Of a stretch of DNA of 64,000 bases, positions 34,168 through 43,169 are shown one piece after another. Location: the NCBI RefSeq assembly GCF_030816295.1, contig NZ_JAUSXV010000001.1, positions 3,658,001 through 3,722,000 of the forward strand, given 5' to 3'. Source of the stretch: Microbacterium natoriense (lineage in GTDB: Bacteria; Actinomycetota; Actinomycetes; Actinomycetales; Microbacteriaceae). A program made the translations under genes and the position numbers. Numbering within the stretch: the first letter of the stretch is position 1; each line of letters begins with the position of its first letter. The notes under the pieces were generated by a model that saw only the letters and a program-made list of their open reading frames with translations, was not told the origin of the DNA and did no database searches.

Positions 34168-36245
34168 CCGACACGCACTGCCCGTACTGCGCGCTGCAGT
34201 GCGCCATGACGCTCACCGCGACCCCCGGCGAGCGCCTTCCCGTCGAGGTCGCCGGTCGCGATTTCCCCACCAACCGGGGCGGGCTCTGCAAGAAGGGCTG
34301 GACCTCTGCCGAGCTGCTCGGCAGGGCCGACAGGATCACCTCCCCGCTCGTGAAGCAGGCCGACGGGACCTTCGTCGAGGCAGGCTGGGCGGAGGTCCTC
34401 GACCGCATCGCCGCCGCCGTCACGCGACTGAAGGCCGAGAGCGGCCCCGACGCGATCGGCGTGTTCGGCGGTGGCGGCCTCACGAACGAGAAGGCGTACC
34501 AGCTCGGCAAGTTCGCGCGCATCGCGCTGGGCACCCGCCTGATCGACTACAACGGGCGCTTCTGCATGTCTTCCGCGGCCGCGGCCGCGAACCGCGCCTT
34601 CGGCCTCGACCGGGGTCTGCCGTTCCCGCTCTCCGACCTCGACACGGCCGACGCCGTCCTCGTCCTCGGCTCGAACATCGGCGACACCATGCCGCCGTTC
34701 GTGCAGCACCTGCAGGGAGCCAGAGGCCGCGGCGGGCTCATCGTCGTCGATCCGCGGCGCTCGACCACGGCCCGGCTCACCGAAGACGGCGCGGGGATGC
34801 ACGTGCAGCCCGTCCCGGGGACGGACCTGGCACTCCTGCTCGGCATCGCCCACGTCGTCGTGGCCGAAGAGCTGTACGACCGCGACTATCTCGACGAGCG
34901 CACCGTCGGCTTCGAGGCTGTTCGACGCTCGGTGTCGTCGTGGTGGCCGGCCCGCGCGGAGTCCGTCACCGGGGTTCCTGCCGAGACGATCCGCGCCGTC
35001 GCGCACCGTCTGGCCGGTTCCTCTTCGGCGTACATCCTGACCGGGCGCGGAGTCGAGCAGCACGTCGACGGCACCGACACCGCGACGGCCGCGATCAACC
35101 TCGCCCTCCTGCTCGGCCTCGTCGGGCGCCCTGGGTCCGGATACGGCACGCTCACCGGGCAGGGGAACGGGCAGGGTGGCCGCGAGCACGGTCAGAAATC
35201 CGACCAGCTGCCCGGCTATCGCAAGATCATCGATCCGGCCGCCCGCGCTCACGTCGCCCGCGTGTGGGGTGTCGACCCCGCGATCATCCCCGGCCCCGGA
35301 CTGCCCGCGGTGCAGCTGCTCGAGCGATGCGGAGCTGCCGACGGAGTGCGGATGCTGCTCGTGCACGGGGCCAACGTCGTGGTCTCTGCGCCGGACGTGT
35401 CGCAGGTGCGCGCCGCACTCGGGCGGCTCGACCTCCTCGTCGTGAGCGACTTCTTTCTGTCGGAGACGGCGCAGCTCGCCGACATCGTGCTCCCTGTGCT
35501 GCAGTGGGCCGAAGAGGACGGCACCATGACGAACCTCGAAGGCAGAGTCATCCGCCGTCGCCGCGCCGTCGATCCGCCTCCCGGAGCCCGCAGCGAGCTG
35601 TGGATCATGCGCGAGCTCGCCGAGCGGCTCGGCGCCCCTGGTACCTGGTCGCTCGACCCCTCCGAGGTCTTCGACGAGCTCGCCCGCGCGTCGGCCGGCG
35701 GCATCGCCGACTACTCCGGCCTGTCGCACGCGCTGCTCGACACCGGCGTCGAGGCGCACTGGCCGTACCCGGCCGGTTCCACCGGCACTCCGCGGCTGTT
35801 CCGCGAGCGCTTCGGCCACGACGACGGCCGCGCGCGTCTGGTCGCGGTACGAGCGCGTCAGCCGGAGACTCCGCGAGGCGCGGAGCTCAGCCTCATCACC
35901 GGCCGCCTGCTCGCGCACTACCAGTCGGGCACGCAGACCCGAAGAGTGGCAGAGCTGAACGACCTGCACCCGCGCATCGTCGCCCAGCTGCATCCCCTGA
36001 CCGCGCGCGACCGAGGTGTGGCGGAGGGGTCCCGCATCCGCCTGTCGAACTCCCGCGGCGCGCTCGAGGCCGATGTCGAGCTCACCGACGGCATCCGCCC
36101 CGACACGGTGTTCCTGCCCTTCCATTACTCTGGAGCGGAGAGTGCGAATCTGCTCACGAGTGCCGCGACCGACCCGCACAGCTCGATGCCGGAGTTCAAG
36201 AATGCCGTGGTCACCGTCGAAGCGATCCGGGCCGGCGCCGAGTAG
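34164..36245 (+). CDS. nasA: Assimilatory nitrate reductase catalytic subunit (molybdopterin)
   Basis: A 693-residue molybdopterin oxidoreductase that reduces nitrate to nitrite in the cytoplasm. The [4Fe-4S] Cys set is CPYCALQC (residues 6-13) with a fourth Cys in GGLCKKGW. Molybdenum-cofactor stretches include NGRFCMSS, VLGSNIGDTMPP, GQGNGQGGREHGQK and, at the C-terminus, the dinucleotide-binding domain (LITGRLLAHYQSGTQTRR). It lacks the C-terminal BFD domain of some NasA proteins; that domain is on its upstream partner. ATG 34164 overlaps the partner's stop. No nitrite reductase is in the window. Confidence 0.92.
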   Translation: MTDTHCPYCALQCAMTLTATPGERLPVEVAGRDFPTNRGGLCKKGWTSAELLGRADRITSPLVKQADGTFVEAGWAEVLDRIAAAVTRLKAESGPDAIGVFGGGGLTNEKAYQLGKFARIALGTRLIDYNGRFCMSSAAAAANRAFGLDRGLPFPLSDLDTADAVLVLGSNIGDTMPPFVQHLQGARGRGGLIVVDPRRSTTARLTEDGAGMHVQPVPGTDLALLLGIAHVVVAEELYDRDYLDERTVGFEAVRRSVSSWWPARAESVTGVPAETIRAVAHRLAGSSSAYILTGRGVEQHVDGTDTATAAINLALLLGLVGRPGSGYGTLTGQGNGQGGREHGQKSDQLPGYRKIIDPAARAHVARVWGVDPAIIPGPGLPAVQLLERCGAADGVRMLLVHGANVVVSAPDVSQVRAALGRLDLLVVSDFFLSETAQLADIVLPVLQWAEEDGTMTNLEGRVIRRRRAVDPPPGARSELWIMRELAERLGAPGTWSLDPSEVFDELARASAGGIADYSGLSHALLDTGVEAHWPYPAGSTGTPRLFRERFGHDDGRARLVAVRARQPETPRGAELSLITGRLLAHYQSGTQTRRVAELNDLHPRIVAQLHPLTARDRGVAEGSRIRLSNSRGALEADVELTDGIRPDTVFLPFHYSGAESANLLTSAATDPHSSMPEFKNAVVTVEAIRAGAE

Positions 36246-36255
36246 CATTTGACGT

Positions 36256-37459
36256 GTGACCGAACGCGCACCTCTCTCCCGCAAACTGTCCGCAATCGCC
36301 GAGTCCGCGACTCTGAAGGTCGACGCCAAGGCGAAGGCCCTGAAGGCCGAGGGCAAGCCCGTCATCTCGTACGCCGCCGGCGAGCCCGACTTCGCGACGC
36401 CGCAGTTCATCGTCGATGCCGCGGCCGAGGCTCTCGCCGACCCCGCGAGCTATCGGTACACGCCGGCCCCTGGCCTTCCGGCCCTCCGCGAGGCGATCGC
36501 GGCGAAGACGCTGCGCGACTCGGGCCTCGAGGTCTCCCCTGCCCAGGTCATCGTCACGAACGGCGGCAAGCAGTCGGTCTACCAGGCCTTCCAGGCTGTG
36601 GTGAACCCGGGCGACGAGGTGCTGCTTCCGGCGCCCTACTGGACCACCTACCCCGAGGCCATCCGCCTCGCCGACGGCACTCCCGTCGAGGTGTTCGCCG
36701 GCGCCGACCAGGAGTACAAGGTCACCGTCGAGCAGCTCGAGGCCGCCCGCACCGAGCGCACCACCGTGCTCGTGTTCGTGTCGCCCTCGAACCCGACCGG
36801 CTCGGTGTACACCGCCGAGGAGACCAAGGCCATCGGCGAGTGGGCCCTCGAGCACGGCATCTGGATCGTCTCCGACGAGATCTACCAGAACCTCACCTAC
36901 GAGGGCGTCAAGGCGACCTCGATCGTCGAGGCCGTGCCGGACGTCGCGAACCAGACCATCCTCGTCAACGGCGTCGCGAAGACCTACGCCATGACCGGCT
37001 GGCGCGTGGGCTGGATGGTCGGCCCCGCAGACGCCATCAAGGTCGCAGGAAACCTGCAGTCGCACCTGACCAGCAACGTGAACAACGTCGCCCAGAAGGC
37101 CGACGATCGCCGCGCTCAACGGCCCGCAGACCGAGGCCGAGCAGTTCCGCGAGGCGTTCGACCGCCGCCGTCGGCTGATCGTGTCGGAGCTGTCGAAGAT
37201 CGACGGCCTCGTGGTGCCGAACCCGCTCGGCGCGTTCTACGTGTACCCCGACGTGCAGGGCCTGCTCGGCCGCACCTGGGGCGGCGTGACGCCGACCACA
37301 TCGCTCGAGCTCGCCGACCTCATCCTCGACCAGGCCGAGGTCGCGGTCGTCCCCGGAGAGGCCTTCGGCCCGTCCGGTTACCTCCGCATGTCGTACGCGC
37401 TCGGCGACGACCAGCTCCTCGAGGGCGTGCAGCGCCTGCAGCGGCTGTTCTCCGCCTGA
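36256..37459 (+). pseudogene. aspC: Aspartate aminotransferase-type PLP enzyme, frameshifted by one inserted base
   Basis: A class I/II aminotransferase of about 400 residues, split between two frames. The first frame (36256 to about 37101) reads normally from [20 protein letters not shown] through [12 protein letters not shown] and the PLP Lys region [17 protein letters not shown] to NNVAQKA. The rest, [16 protein letters not shown] and [20 protein letters not shown] to RLQRLFSA, is in the next frame. Dropping the A at 37103 restores a single clean frame. Without that, the first frame runs to 37485 with nonsense. It is either a genuine mutation or a sequence error; loss of a central enzyme would be surprising. 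GTG start at 36256. Confidence 0.9.
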
Positions 37460-37460
37460 C

Positions 37461-37537
37461 GCGTCTCGTCGCTTCGACTCGATGATCGCTCGATGACCGG
37501 AACTCCGGTCGTCGAGCGATCAGAGCGAGACGGGACG
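37461..37537. repeat. Inverted pair of interspersed repeats after the aminotransferase
   Basis: GATCGCTCGATGACCGG on the left pairs with CCGGTCGTCGAGCGATC on the right, 16 of 17, around AACT, and outer parts GTCTCG/CGAGAC also match. The right half resembles the GGTCGTTGAGCGAGCGAAGCG unit at 13626-13694. It probably terminates the aminotransferase transcript. Confidence 0.75.
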
Positions 37538-37549
37538 CTGCGAGATCCG

Positions 37550-37951
37550 TCAGTCCTCGGGGTGGAAGCCGATCAGCCAGCGGATGCCGTAGCGGTCGAC
37601 GACTGTTCCATCGAAGTCGCCCCAGGGCCGCTCCTGCAGCGGGTCGATGACGCGTCCGCCCGCGGCGAGCTGGTCGAACCAGCTGGTGAGGGTCGTGGCA
37701 TCCGCGGTGCCGAGCAGCGACAGGAACATGCCGGCCATCTGCACGGCGTCGTCGTCGGCTCCGGCATCCGCTCCGGCGATCTCGACGGGACCTGCGAGCT
37801 GGCCGTGCGCGATCGCGTCGCCCGGGCCGTCATGGCGACCGGCTACCGCGTAGTCGAGCAGCTGAAGCTCTCCGCCGAAGACGGCCTGATAAGAGCCCAG
37901 CGCCTCGGCGGCGTTGCCGGGGAACAGCAGGTAGGGGATGAGTCCGCTCAT
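37550..37951 (-). CDS. VOC-family (PhnB-like) protein
   Basis: A 133-residue glyoxalase/bleomycin-resistance-fold protein of the PhnB-like group: MSGLIPYLLFPGNAAEALGS opens the domain, and WGDFDGTVVDRYGIRWLIG closes it. Such proteins are metal-binding or former metal-binding vicinal-oxygen-chelate folds with varied roles; the substrate is unknown. ATG 37951 is chosen because earlier in-frame sequence lies in murB and has no family similarity. It is followed by the inverted repeats at 37461-37537. Confidence 0.83.
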   Translation of the reverse strand: MSGLIPYLLFPGNAAEALGSYQAVFGGELQLLDYAVAGRHDGPGDAIAHGQLAGPVEIAGADAGADDDAVQMAGMFLSLLGTADATTLTSWFDQLAAGGRVIDPLQERPWGDFDGTVVDRYGIRWLIGFHPED

Positions 37952-37970
37952 GCCGCGAGTGTACGCCGGG

Positions 37971-39107
37971 CTAGAGCTCGACGCCCACGAGCACGGGCTC
38001 TGGCTGCAGGACGAGACCGAACTCCGAGTGCACGCGGCTCTGGATGAAGCGGGCGAGTTCCGAGACCTCCGCCGCGCTCGCTCCGCCGCGATTCGTGAGG
38101 GCGAGAGCGTGCTTGGTCGAGACCGAGGCACGCGAACGCGGCAGCTTGAAGCCCTTGCGGATGCCGGCCTGCTCGATCAGCCAGGCCGCGCTGACCTTGA
38201 CCTCGGCACGCTTCTGCATCTGCACCGGCTGCGGGACCAAGCCGTCGTACGACGTGAGCGGGATCACGGTGACAGCGTCGAGGTCGGGTGTCACCGGCCA
38301 CTGCGGGCACTCGGGCGGCAGCGCCCTGGCGACGCTCTCCGGCACGATCGCGTTCTGGAAGAACGAGCCGACGCCGTGCGTGTCAGGATCGTTCGCGTCG
38401 AGCAGCATGCCCTTCGATGCGCGGGTCGAGAGGATGCGCTCCCGCACCCAGCTCAGCAGCACCGGCTCATCGCTCTCGAGGCCGAGCGCGCGACGCAGCT
38501 GCGCGCCTCGCACCACGCGCTCCCCCGCCACGGCGAGGTCGACCGTGATCGAGAGGATCACGGCTCGGCGCTGCGGCTCGCTGCCGTAGTGGTGTTTGAA
38601 CACCGAGGTGCGGAATCCGAGTCCGAGGTCGGATGCCGGCACGGTGACGATCTCGGACGTGTGCTCATCGAGCAGCTCGACCTCGGCCAGGGTCTCCTGG
38701 ATCTCCTGGCCGTACGCCCCGATGTTCTGCACGGGGGCGGCGCCGACCGTTCCCGGGATGCCGCTCATCGCCTCGAGCCCCGCGTAGCCGTGCTGCACAG
38801 CGTAGGCGACCAGGTCGTCCCATCCGTGCCCGGCCTGTGCGCGCAGGCGGATGCGACCGGGGTGCGGAGAAGGCAGCTCCTCGATGCCTCGCGTGAGCAC
38901 TCGGATCACGGTGCCCTCGAACGGCTCGTCGCCGACGAACAGGTTCGACCCGCCACCCAGGACGAACCAGTCGTCTCCCCGCGCCCAGACGTCCTGCAGC
39001 GCGTCGACCAGTTCGGCGGTGGTGTTCGCCTCGAGCATGCGCTCGGGCGCCGCGCCGGTCTGCAGCGTCGTGAGCGCGGACAGGCGGATCGGCTCGACCT
39101 CGCGCAT
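37971..39107 (-). CDS. murB: UDP-N-acetylmuramate dehydrogenase
   Basis: 378 residues. MurB reduces UDP-GlcNAc-enolpyruvate to UDP-MurNAc in peptidoglycan synthesis, using FAD and NADPH. The FAD-binding segment is VLGGGSNLFVGD, followed by GLEAMSGIPGTVGAAPVQNIGAYG (given here as GLEAMSGIPGTVG and QNIGAYG), and the catalytic stretch GVGSFFQNAIV. The ATG overlaps the stop of the upstream dehydratase gene by one base (TGATG), so it is translated with the two MaoC-like genes. Confidence 0.96.
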   Translation of the reverse strand: MREVEPIRLSALTTLQTGAAPERMLEANTTAELVDALQDVWARGDDWFVLGGGSNLFVGDEPFEGTVIRVLTRGIEELPSPHPGRIRLRAQAGHGWDDLVAYAVQHGYAGLEAMSGIPGTVGAAPVQNIGAYGQEIQETLAEVELLDEHTSEIVTVPASDLGLGFRTSVFKHHYGSEPQRRAVILSITVDLAVAGERVVRGAQLRRALGLESDEPVLLSWVRERILSTRASKGMLLDANDPDTHGVGSFFQNAIVPESVARALPPECPQWPVTPDLDAVTVIPLTSYDGLVPQPVQMQKRAEVKVSAAWLIEQAGIRKGFKLPRSRASVSTKHALALTNRGGASAAEVSELARFIQSRVHSEFGLVLQPEPVLVGVEL

Positions 39108-39505
39108 CAGATCGCGACGCGCAGCTGCGCTTTGACGAGCACGGTCGCCTCGCCGAAGGTGACCTTGAGGTCGATGCGCGCAGCGGTCTCGTCGACGGCT
39201 CCGACGGTCGCGAGGACGTGGACGTCGGCACCGCTCTCAGGATCGACGACGACGGGCTTGGTGAATCGCACGCCGTAGTCGAGGATGCGAGCGCTCGGGT
39301 CGAGCGCCGCGACGACGACGGACGAGGCGATTCCCATCGTCAGCATGCCGTGCGCGAGCACTCCGGGCAGTCCCACGGCCGCCGCGACGTCGTCACGGTA
39401 GTGGATGGGGTTGAAGTCTCCCGAGGCGCCTGCGTACCGCACGAGCGACTCCCGGGTCAGATGCACGGTGCGCTCGGCGACCACGTCTCCCACGGTGAAC
39501 GACAT
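39107..39505 (-). CDS. MaoC-like (R)-specific hydratase/dehydratase (HadB-like)
   Basis: 132 residues, a single hot-dog fold with the hydratase-2 motif GDFNPIHYRDDVAAAVG containing the catalytic Asp and His. In mycobacteria HadB pairs with HadA to dehydrate beta-hydroxyacyl-ACP. Here it lies between the HadA-like gene and murB, with one-base overlaps at both ends. In a lineage without mycolic acids it is probably a general fatty-acid dehydratase; that is inference. Confidence 0.88.
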   Translation of the reverse strand: MSFTVGDVVAERTVHLTRESLVRYAGASGDFNPIHYRDDVAAAVGLPGVLAHGMLTMGIASSVVVAALDPSARILDYGVRFTKPVVVDPESGADVHVLATVGAVDETAARIDLKVTFGEATVLVKAQLRVAI

Positions 39506-39960
39506 CAGGAGGCCCCTTCTTCCGAGCCCACCAGCAGCACGCTGGTGGCCGTCACGACGTGGCTGCCCTCGGCATCCGTGATCTCGGCCTCGCTCGTGAT
39601 CATGGCGTTCCCGCCCATCATGCGGATGCCGGTGACCTTCAGACGGCCGGTCAGTTCGTCACCCGCGACGATCGGCCGCGTATAGGCGAAGCGCTGCTCG
39701 GCGTGGATCGTGCGCGCCAGCACGATGCCGGAGTCCGGCTCGGCGAGCAGCTGCTGCAGGGTGTGGTCCTGGATGACCATCGCGAACGTCGGCGGCGCAA
39801 CGACGTCGGCGAAGCCTGCGGCGCGCGCGGCGTCCACGTCGGTGTGCTGCGGGGCGTCGGCGAAGACGGCGCGAGCGAACTCGCGCACCTTCTCACGTCC
39901 GACCAGGTACGGGGCGGTCGGCGGGTATTCCCGGCCGACGAGATCTTGGTTCACTGCCAC
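39505..39960 (-). CDS. MaoC/FAS1-like dehydratase, HadA-like partner
   Basis: 151 residues, a hot-dog fold of the N-terminal MaoC-like (HadA) type without the full catalytic Asp-His motif, as expected for the non-catalytic partner. It should form a heterodimer with the next gene. Motifs include REFARAVFADAPQH, VVAPPTFAMVIQDHTL and RFAYTRPIVAGDELTG. The start is GTG at 39960. First gene of the hadA-hadB-murB set. Confidence 0.86.
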   Translation of the reverse strand: MAVNQDLVGREYPPTAPYLVGREKVREFARAVFADAPQHTDVDAARAAGFADVVAPPTFAMVIQDHTLQQLLAEPDSGIVLARTIHAEQRFAYTRPIVAGDELTGRLKVTGIRMMGGNAMITSEAEITDAEGSHVVTATSVLLVGSEEGAS

Positions 39961-39995
39961 CCCTCGATCCTACTTTCCCGAACCGACCGGCCTGT

Positions 39996-40811
39996 CTACT
40001 TCTGGGTCCCTGACCCTGCCGAAGGGCGGCCTTTGATCGCCTTCATCGCCATCTGCGCCGCGATGACGACGAGGTATGCCGCGAACAGGATGTTCCCCGT
40101 GAGGGGATCGATCAGAGTCGCGAGCCACGCGCCGAGCGCCGTGGTCGTGCACGCCGAGACTCCGATGAGCGCGGCCGCCACGAGGTCGACGTTGTGGTTG
40201 CGCAGGTTGCCGATCGTTCCGGACAGTGCAGTCGGGATCATCATCAGCAACGAGGTGCCCTTTGCGACGAGGTCGCTGGTGCCGAAGGCGATCATCATCG
40301 CCGGAACCACGATCACGCCGCCGCCGACGCCGATGAGGCCCGCGATCACACCGGTGGCGACGCCGAGCACGACGAGCGATATCCCGCTCAGCCAGTTGAG
40401 GTCGAAGTCGGCGTCGCGGGAGGGGATCACCAGGAAGAGCGTCACGATCACGACGAGGAGGAAGATCACGAACGCCCATCGCAGCACCGTCTGCGAGATC
40501 TTCGGCAGCAGCCGCGTGCCGATCTGCGCTCCGACCACGGATCCCGCGGCGAGGATCAGCGCCGGAACCCAGGCGACCGAATCGTGCACCGCATAGGAGA
40601 TCACGCCCACCGTGGCCGTGGGGATGATCGCCGCGAGCGACGTGCCTGCTCCGAGGCGCTGGTTGAAGTGCAGCAGCAACACGAGCAGCGGCACGATGAC
40701 GGTGCCGCCTCCGACTCCGAAGAGTCCGGAGAGAAGACCGGCGACGAGGCCGATCCCCACGAACGATGCGTAGGCGCGAGGCCCTCGGCTCAGGCTCTGG
40801 ACGTCACTCAC
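39996..40811 (-). CDS. TSUP-family (TauE/SafE) membrane exporter
   Basis: 271 residues with about eight transmembrane helices in two repeats, each with a GxGGGxxxVP-like motif (GVGGGTVIVPLLVLL and GVGGGVIVVPAMMI). TSUP proteins move sulfite, sulfoacetate or other organosulfur anions; substrate unknown here. The GTG start at 40811 is divergent from the acyl-CoA ligase. The last residues, GRPSAGSGTQK, are encoded by a copy of the interspersed repeat (40004-40026). Confidence 0.86.
   Translation of the reverse strand: MSDVQSLSRGPRAYASFVGIGLVAGLLSGLFGVGGGTVIVPLLVLLLHFNQRLGAGTSLAAIIPTATVGVISYAVHDSVAWVPALILAAGSVVGAQIGTRLLPKISQTVLRWAFVIFLLVVIVTLFLVIPSRDADFDLNWLSGISLVVLGVATGVIAGLIGVGGGVIVVPAMMIAFGTSDLVAKGTSLLMMIPTALSGTIGNLRNHNVDLVAAALIGVSACTTTALGAWLATLIDPLTGNILFAAYLVVIAAQMAMKAIKGRPSAGSGTQK
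40004..40026. repeat. Interspersed repeat forming the 3' end of the TSUP gene
   Basis: A variant of the CTTCGACAGGCTCAGGGACC element (here CTTCGGCAGGGTCAGGGACC on the minus strand). It encodes PSAGSGTQ just before the stop at 39996-39998. Confidence 0.85.
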
Positions 40812-40939
40812 CGTTTCAGCCTACTCGCGGGCAGCGCTCGCCCCCGGATGCGGGTGAACCCTGGGACTGGGTGCCATTGTGTGCGACACTGGATCGCATC
40901 GGACGCCGGCGTCCGCAGACCCGGATCGAAGGAGATCTC

Positions 40940-42514
40940 ATGGTTCGCAGTTCCTACCCCGACGTGGAGATCCCCGACGTCTCCATCCACGAATTCCTGT
41001 TCGGAGACCTCGATGAGTCGCGGCTCGATGCCATCGCACTGGTCGACGGCATGAGCGGCGCCACCACGACCTATCGGCAGCTTCTCGGGCAGATCGACCT
41101 GTTCGCCGGCGCCCTCGCCGCGCGCGGCGTCGGCGTCGGGACGAAGGTGGGCGTGCTCTGCCCGAACGTCCCCGCTTTCGCGACCGTGTTCCACGGCATC
41201 CTGCGAGCAGGGGCGACCGCGACGACGATCAACTCGCTGTACACCGCCGACGAGATCGCGAACCAGCTGACCGATGCCGACGCCACCTGGCTCGTCACCG
41301 TCTCTCCTCTGCTCGCCGGGGCACAGGCCGCGGCCGAGGAGCTCGGGATCGAGGCGGATCACGTGATCGTGCTCGACGGCGCCGAGGGGCACCCCTCGCT
41401 CCCCCAGCTCCTCGGAGAGGGGCACAGCGCCCCAGCGGTCTCCTTCGATCCCGCGACCCACATCGCGGTGCTCCCCTATTCCTCCGGCACCACGGGACGA
41501 CCGAAGGGAGTCATGCTCACCCACCGCAACCTCATCGCGAACGTCTCCCAGTGCCGCTCCACGATCTCTCTCGCCGACGACGACCGCGTCCTCGCTGTGC
41601 TCCCCTTCTTCCACATCTACGGCATGACGGTGCTGCTGAACTTCGCTCTGCGCCAGCGTGCAGCTCTCGTGACGATGCCGAAGTTCGACCTCGTCGAGTT
41701 CCTGCGTGTGGTGCAGGAGCACCGGACCAGCTGGGTCTTCATCGCTCCCCCGATCGCAGTCGCCCTGGCGAAGCACCCCCTCATCGACCAGTACGACCTG
41801 TCGGCGATCAAGGTGATCTTCTCCGGCGCCGCGCCTCTCGACGGCACCCTGGCCACGACCGTCGCGAACCGGCTGGGCTGCGTGGTGTGCCAGGGGTACG
41901 GAATGACAGAGACGAGCCCGGTCACGCACGCCATCCCCTACGACCGCCCCGACATCGACCGCTCGTCCGTGGGCATGCTGCTCGCGAACACCGAAGCGCG
42001 GCTCCTCGCCGAGGACGGCGCCGACGTCGAGGTCCCGGCATCCGGCGCCAGCGAACCGGGCGAGCTCCTCATCCGCGGGCCGCAGGTGATGCAGGGCTAC
42101 CTCAACCGTCCAGACGCGACTCAGGAGATGCTGGACGCCGACGGCTGGCTGCACACGGGTGACGTGGCGACCGTCACCCACGACGGGGTCTTCCGGATCG
42201 TCGACCGCCTCAAGGAGCTCATCAAGTACAAGGGCTACCAGGTCGCCCCCGCCGTGCTCGAGGCGGTGCTGCTCGAACACCCGTCCATCGCCGATGCCGC
42301 CGTGATCGGCACACTCGACGACGACGGCCAGGAGGTGCCGAAAGCGTACATCGTGGTGCAGCAGGGCGCCGAGCTGGATGCGGATGCCGTGATGGCCCAC
42401 GTCGCCGCGCATGTCGCGCCACACGAGAAGGTGCGTCAGGTGGAGTTCATCGGCGCCATCCCGAAGTCGGCCTCGGGCAAGATCCTGCGCAAGGACCTGC
42501 GCGCCCGCGCGTGA
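40940..42514 (+). CDS. Acyl-CoA ligase (4-coumarate-CoA ligase-like)
   Basis: A 524-residue AMP-forming adenylate enzyme. The ATP motif YSSGTTGRPKGVMLTH, the GYGMTET motif, the hinge region DRLKELIKYKGYQVAP and the catalytic Lys in PKSASGKILRKDL are all present, so the enzyme looks active. It resembles 4-coumarate-CoA ligases; in actinobacteria these act on various aromatic or fatty acids, and the substrate is not clear. ATG 40940 has GAAGGAG at 40928-40934. No partner pathway genes lie nearby. Confidence 0.9.
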   Translation: MVRSSYPDVEIPDVSIHEFLFGDLDESRLDAIALVDGMSGATTTYRQLLGQIDLFAGALAARGVGVGTKVGVLCPNVPAFATVFHGILRAGATATTINSLYTADEIANQLTDADATWLVTVSPLLAGAQAAAEELGIEADHVIVLDGAEGHPSLPQLLGEGHSAPAVSFDPATHIAVLPYSSGTTGRPKGVMLTHRNLIANVSQCRSTISLADDDRVLAVLPFFHIYGMTVLLNFALRQRAALVTMPKFDLVEFLRVVQEHRTSWVFIAPPIAVALAKHPLIDQYDLSAIKVIFSGAAPLDGTLATTVANRLGCVVCQGYGMTETSPVTHAIPYDRPDIDRSSVGMLLANTEARLLAEDGADVEVPASGASEPGELLIRGPQVMQGYLNRPDATQEMLDADGWLHTGDVATVTHDGVFRIVDRLKELIKYKGYQVAPAVLEAVLLEHPSIADAAVIGTLDDDGQEVPKAYIVVQQGAELDADAVMAHVAAHVAPHEKVRQVEFIGAIPKSASGKILRKDLRARA

Positions 42515-42543
42515 TCGCACGACCGACTCCCCAGGCGCCAAAG

Positions 42544-42581
42544 ACGAAGCCCGCCACCTCCGAGGAGGTGGCGGGCTTCGT
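42544..42581. terminator. Bidirectional terminator between the acyl-CoA ligase and rplQ
   Basis: An 18-base stem, ACGAAGCCCGCCACCTCC pairing with GGAGGTGGCGGGCTTCGT around GA. It lies between the ligase stop (42514) and the rplQ stop (42596), and ends the alpha operon on the minus strand. Confidence 0.92.
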
Positions 42582-42595
42582 CGTACGCTGGGCGC

Positions 42596-43135
42596 TTACT
42601 CGGACTTCTCCTCGGCAGCAGCCTCGACGGTCTCCTCAGCGGGAGCCTCGGTCTCGGCGACCTCAGCCTCGGGAGCCTCCTCGACAGGAGCCTCCTCGAC
42701 GACCTCGGCCGGCTTCTCAGCCTTCTCGGCCTTCGGAGCGGAAGCCTTCTTGGTCGACTTCGCCTTCGGGGTGACGGGCTCGAGGACGAGCTCGATCACT
42801 GCCATGGGCGCGTTGTCGCCCTTGCGGTTGCCGATCTTCGTGATGCGGGTGTAGCCGCCCTCACGGTCGGCGACCAGCGGAGCGATCTCGTTGAACAGCA
42901 CGTGAGCGGCGTCCTTGTTGGAGCGCAGCACCGTCATCGCACGACGACGCGCGTGCAGGTCGCCGCGCTTGCCGAGCGTCACGAGACGCTCTGCGAGCGG
43001 ACGCAGGCGCTTCGCCTTGGTCTCGGTCGTGGTGATCGACTTGTGGGTGAAGAGCTGCGCGGCGAGGTTGGCAAGCAGCAGGCGCTCGTGGGCGGGGCCG
43101 CCTCCGAGGCGGGGACCCTTGGTGGGCTTGGGCAT
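42596..43135 (-). CDS. rplQ: 50S ribosomal protein L17 with long acidic tail
   Basis: 179 residues. The first about 120 are a standard L17 ([20 protein letters not shown] and [20 protein letters not shown]). The last about 60 are a low-complexity Glu/Ala/Pro tail ([20 protein letters not shown]) with a Lys-rich junction. L17 sits near the peptide exit region of the large subunit. Last gene of the alpha operon; follows rpoA by 34 bases and ends at a strong terminator. Confidence 0.97.
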   Translation of the reverse strand: MPKPTKGPRLGGGPAHERLLLANLAAQLFTHKSITTTETKAKRLRPLAERLVTLGKRGDLHARRRAMTVLRSNKDAAHVLFNEIAPLVADREGGYTRITKIGNRKGDNAPMAVIELVLEPVTPKAKSTKKASAPKAEKAEKPAEVVEEAPVEEAPEAEVAETEAPAEETVEAAAEEKSE

Positions 43136-43169
43136 AATCGTCTAACTCCTGGTCAGGAAAGGTCGGGTA

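Noticed and set aside
33810..36410. An 866-codon minus-strand frame opposite the nitrate reductase.
   Set aside because: Antisense to a gene with clear [4Fe-4S] and molybdopterin motifs.
37460..37485. Aminotransferase product ending at 37485 in the first frame.
   Set aside because: After about 37101 the first frame gives Arg/Pro-rich nonsense, while the next frame continues the conserved domain.
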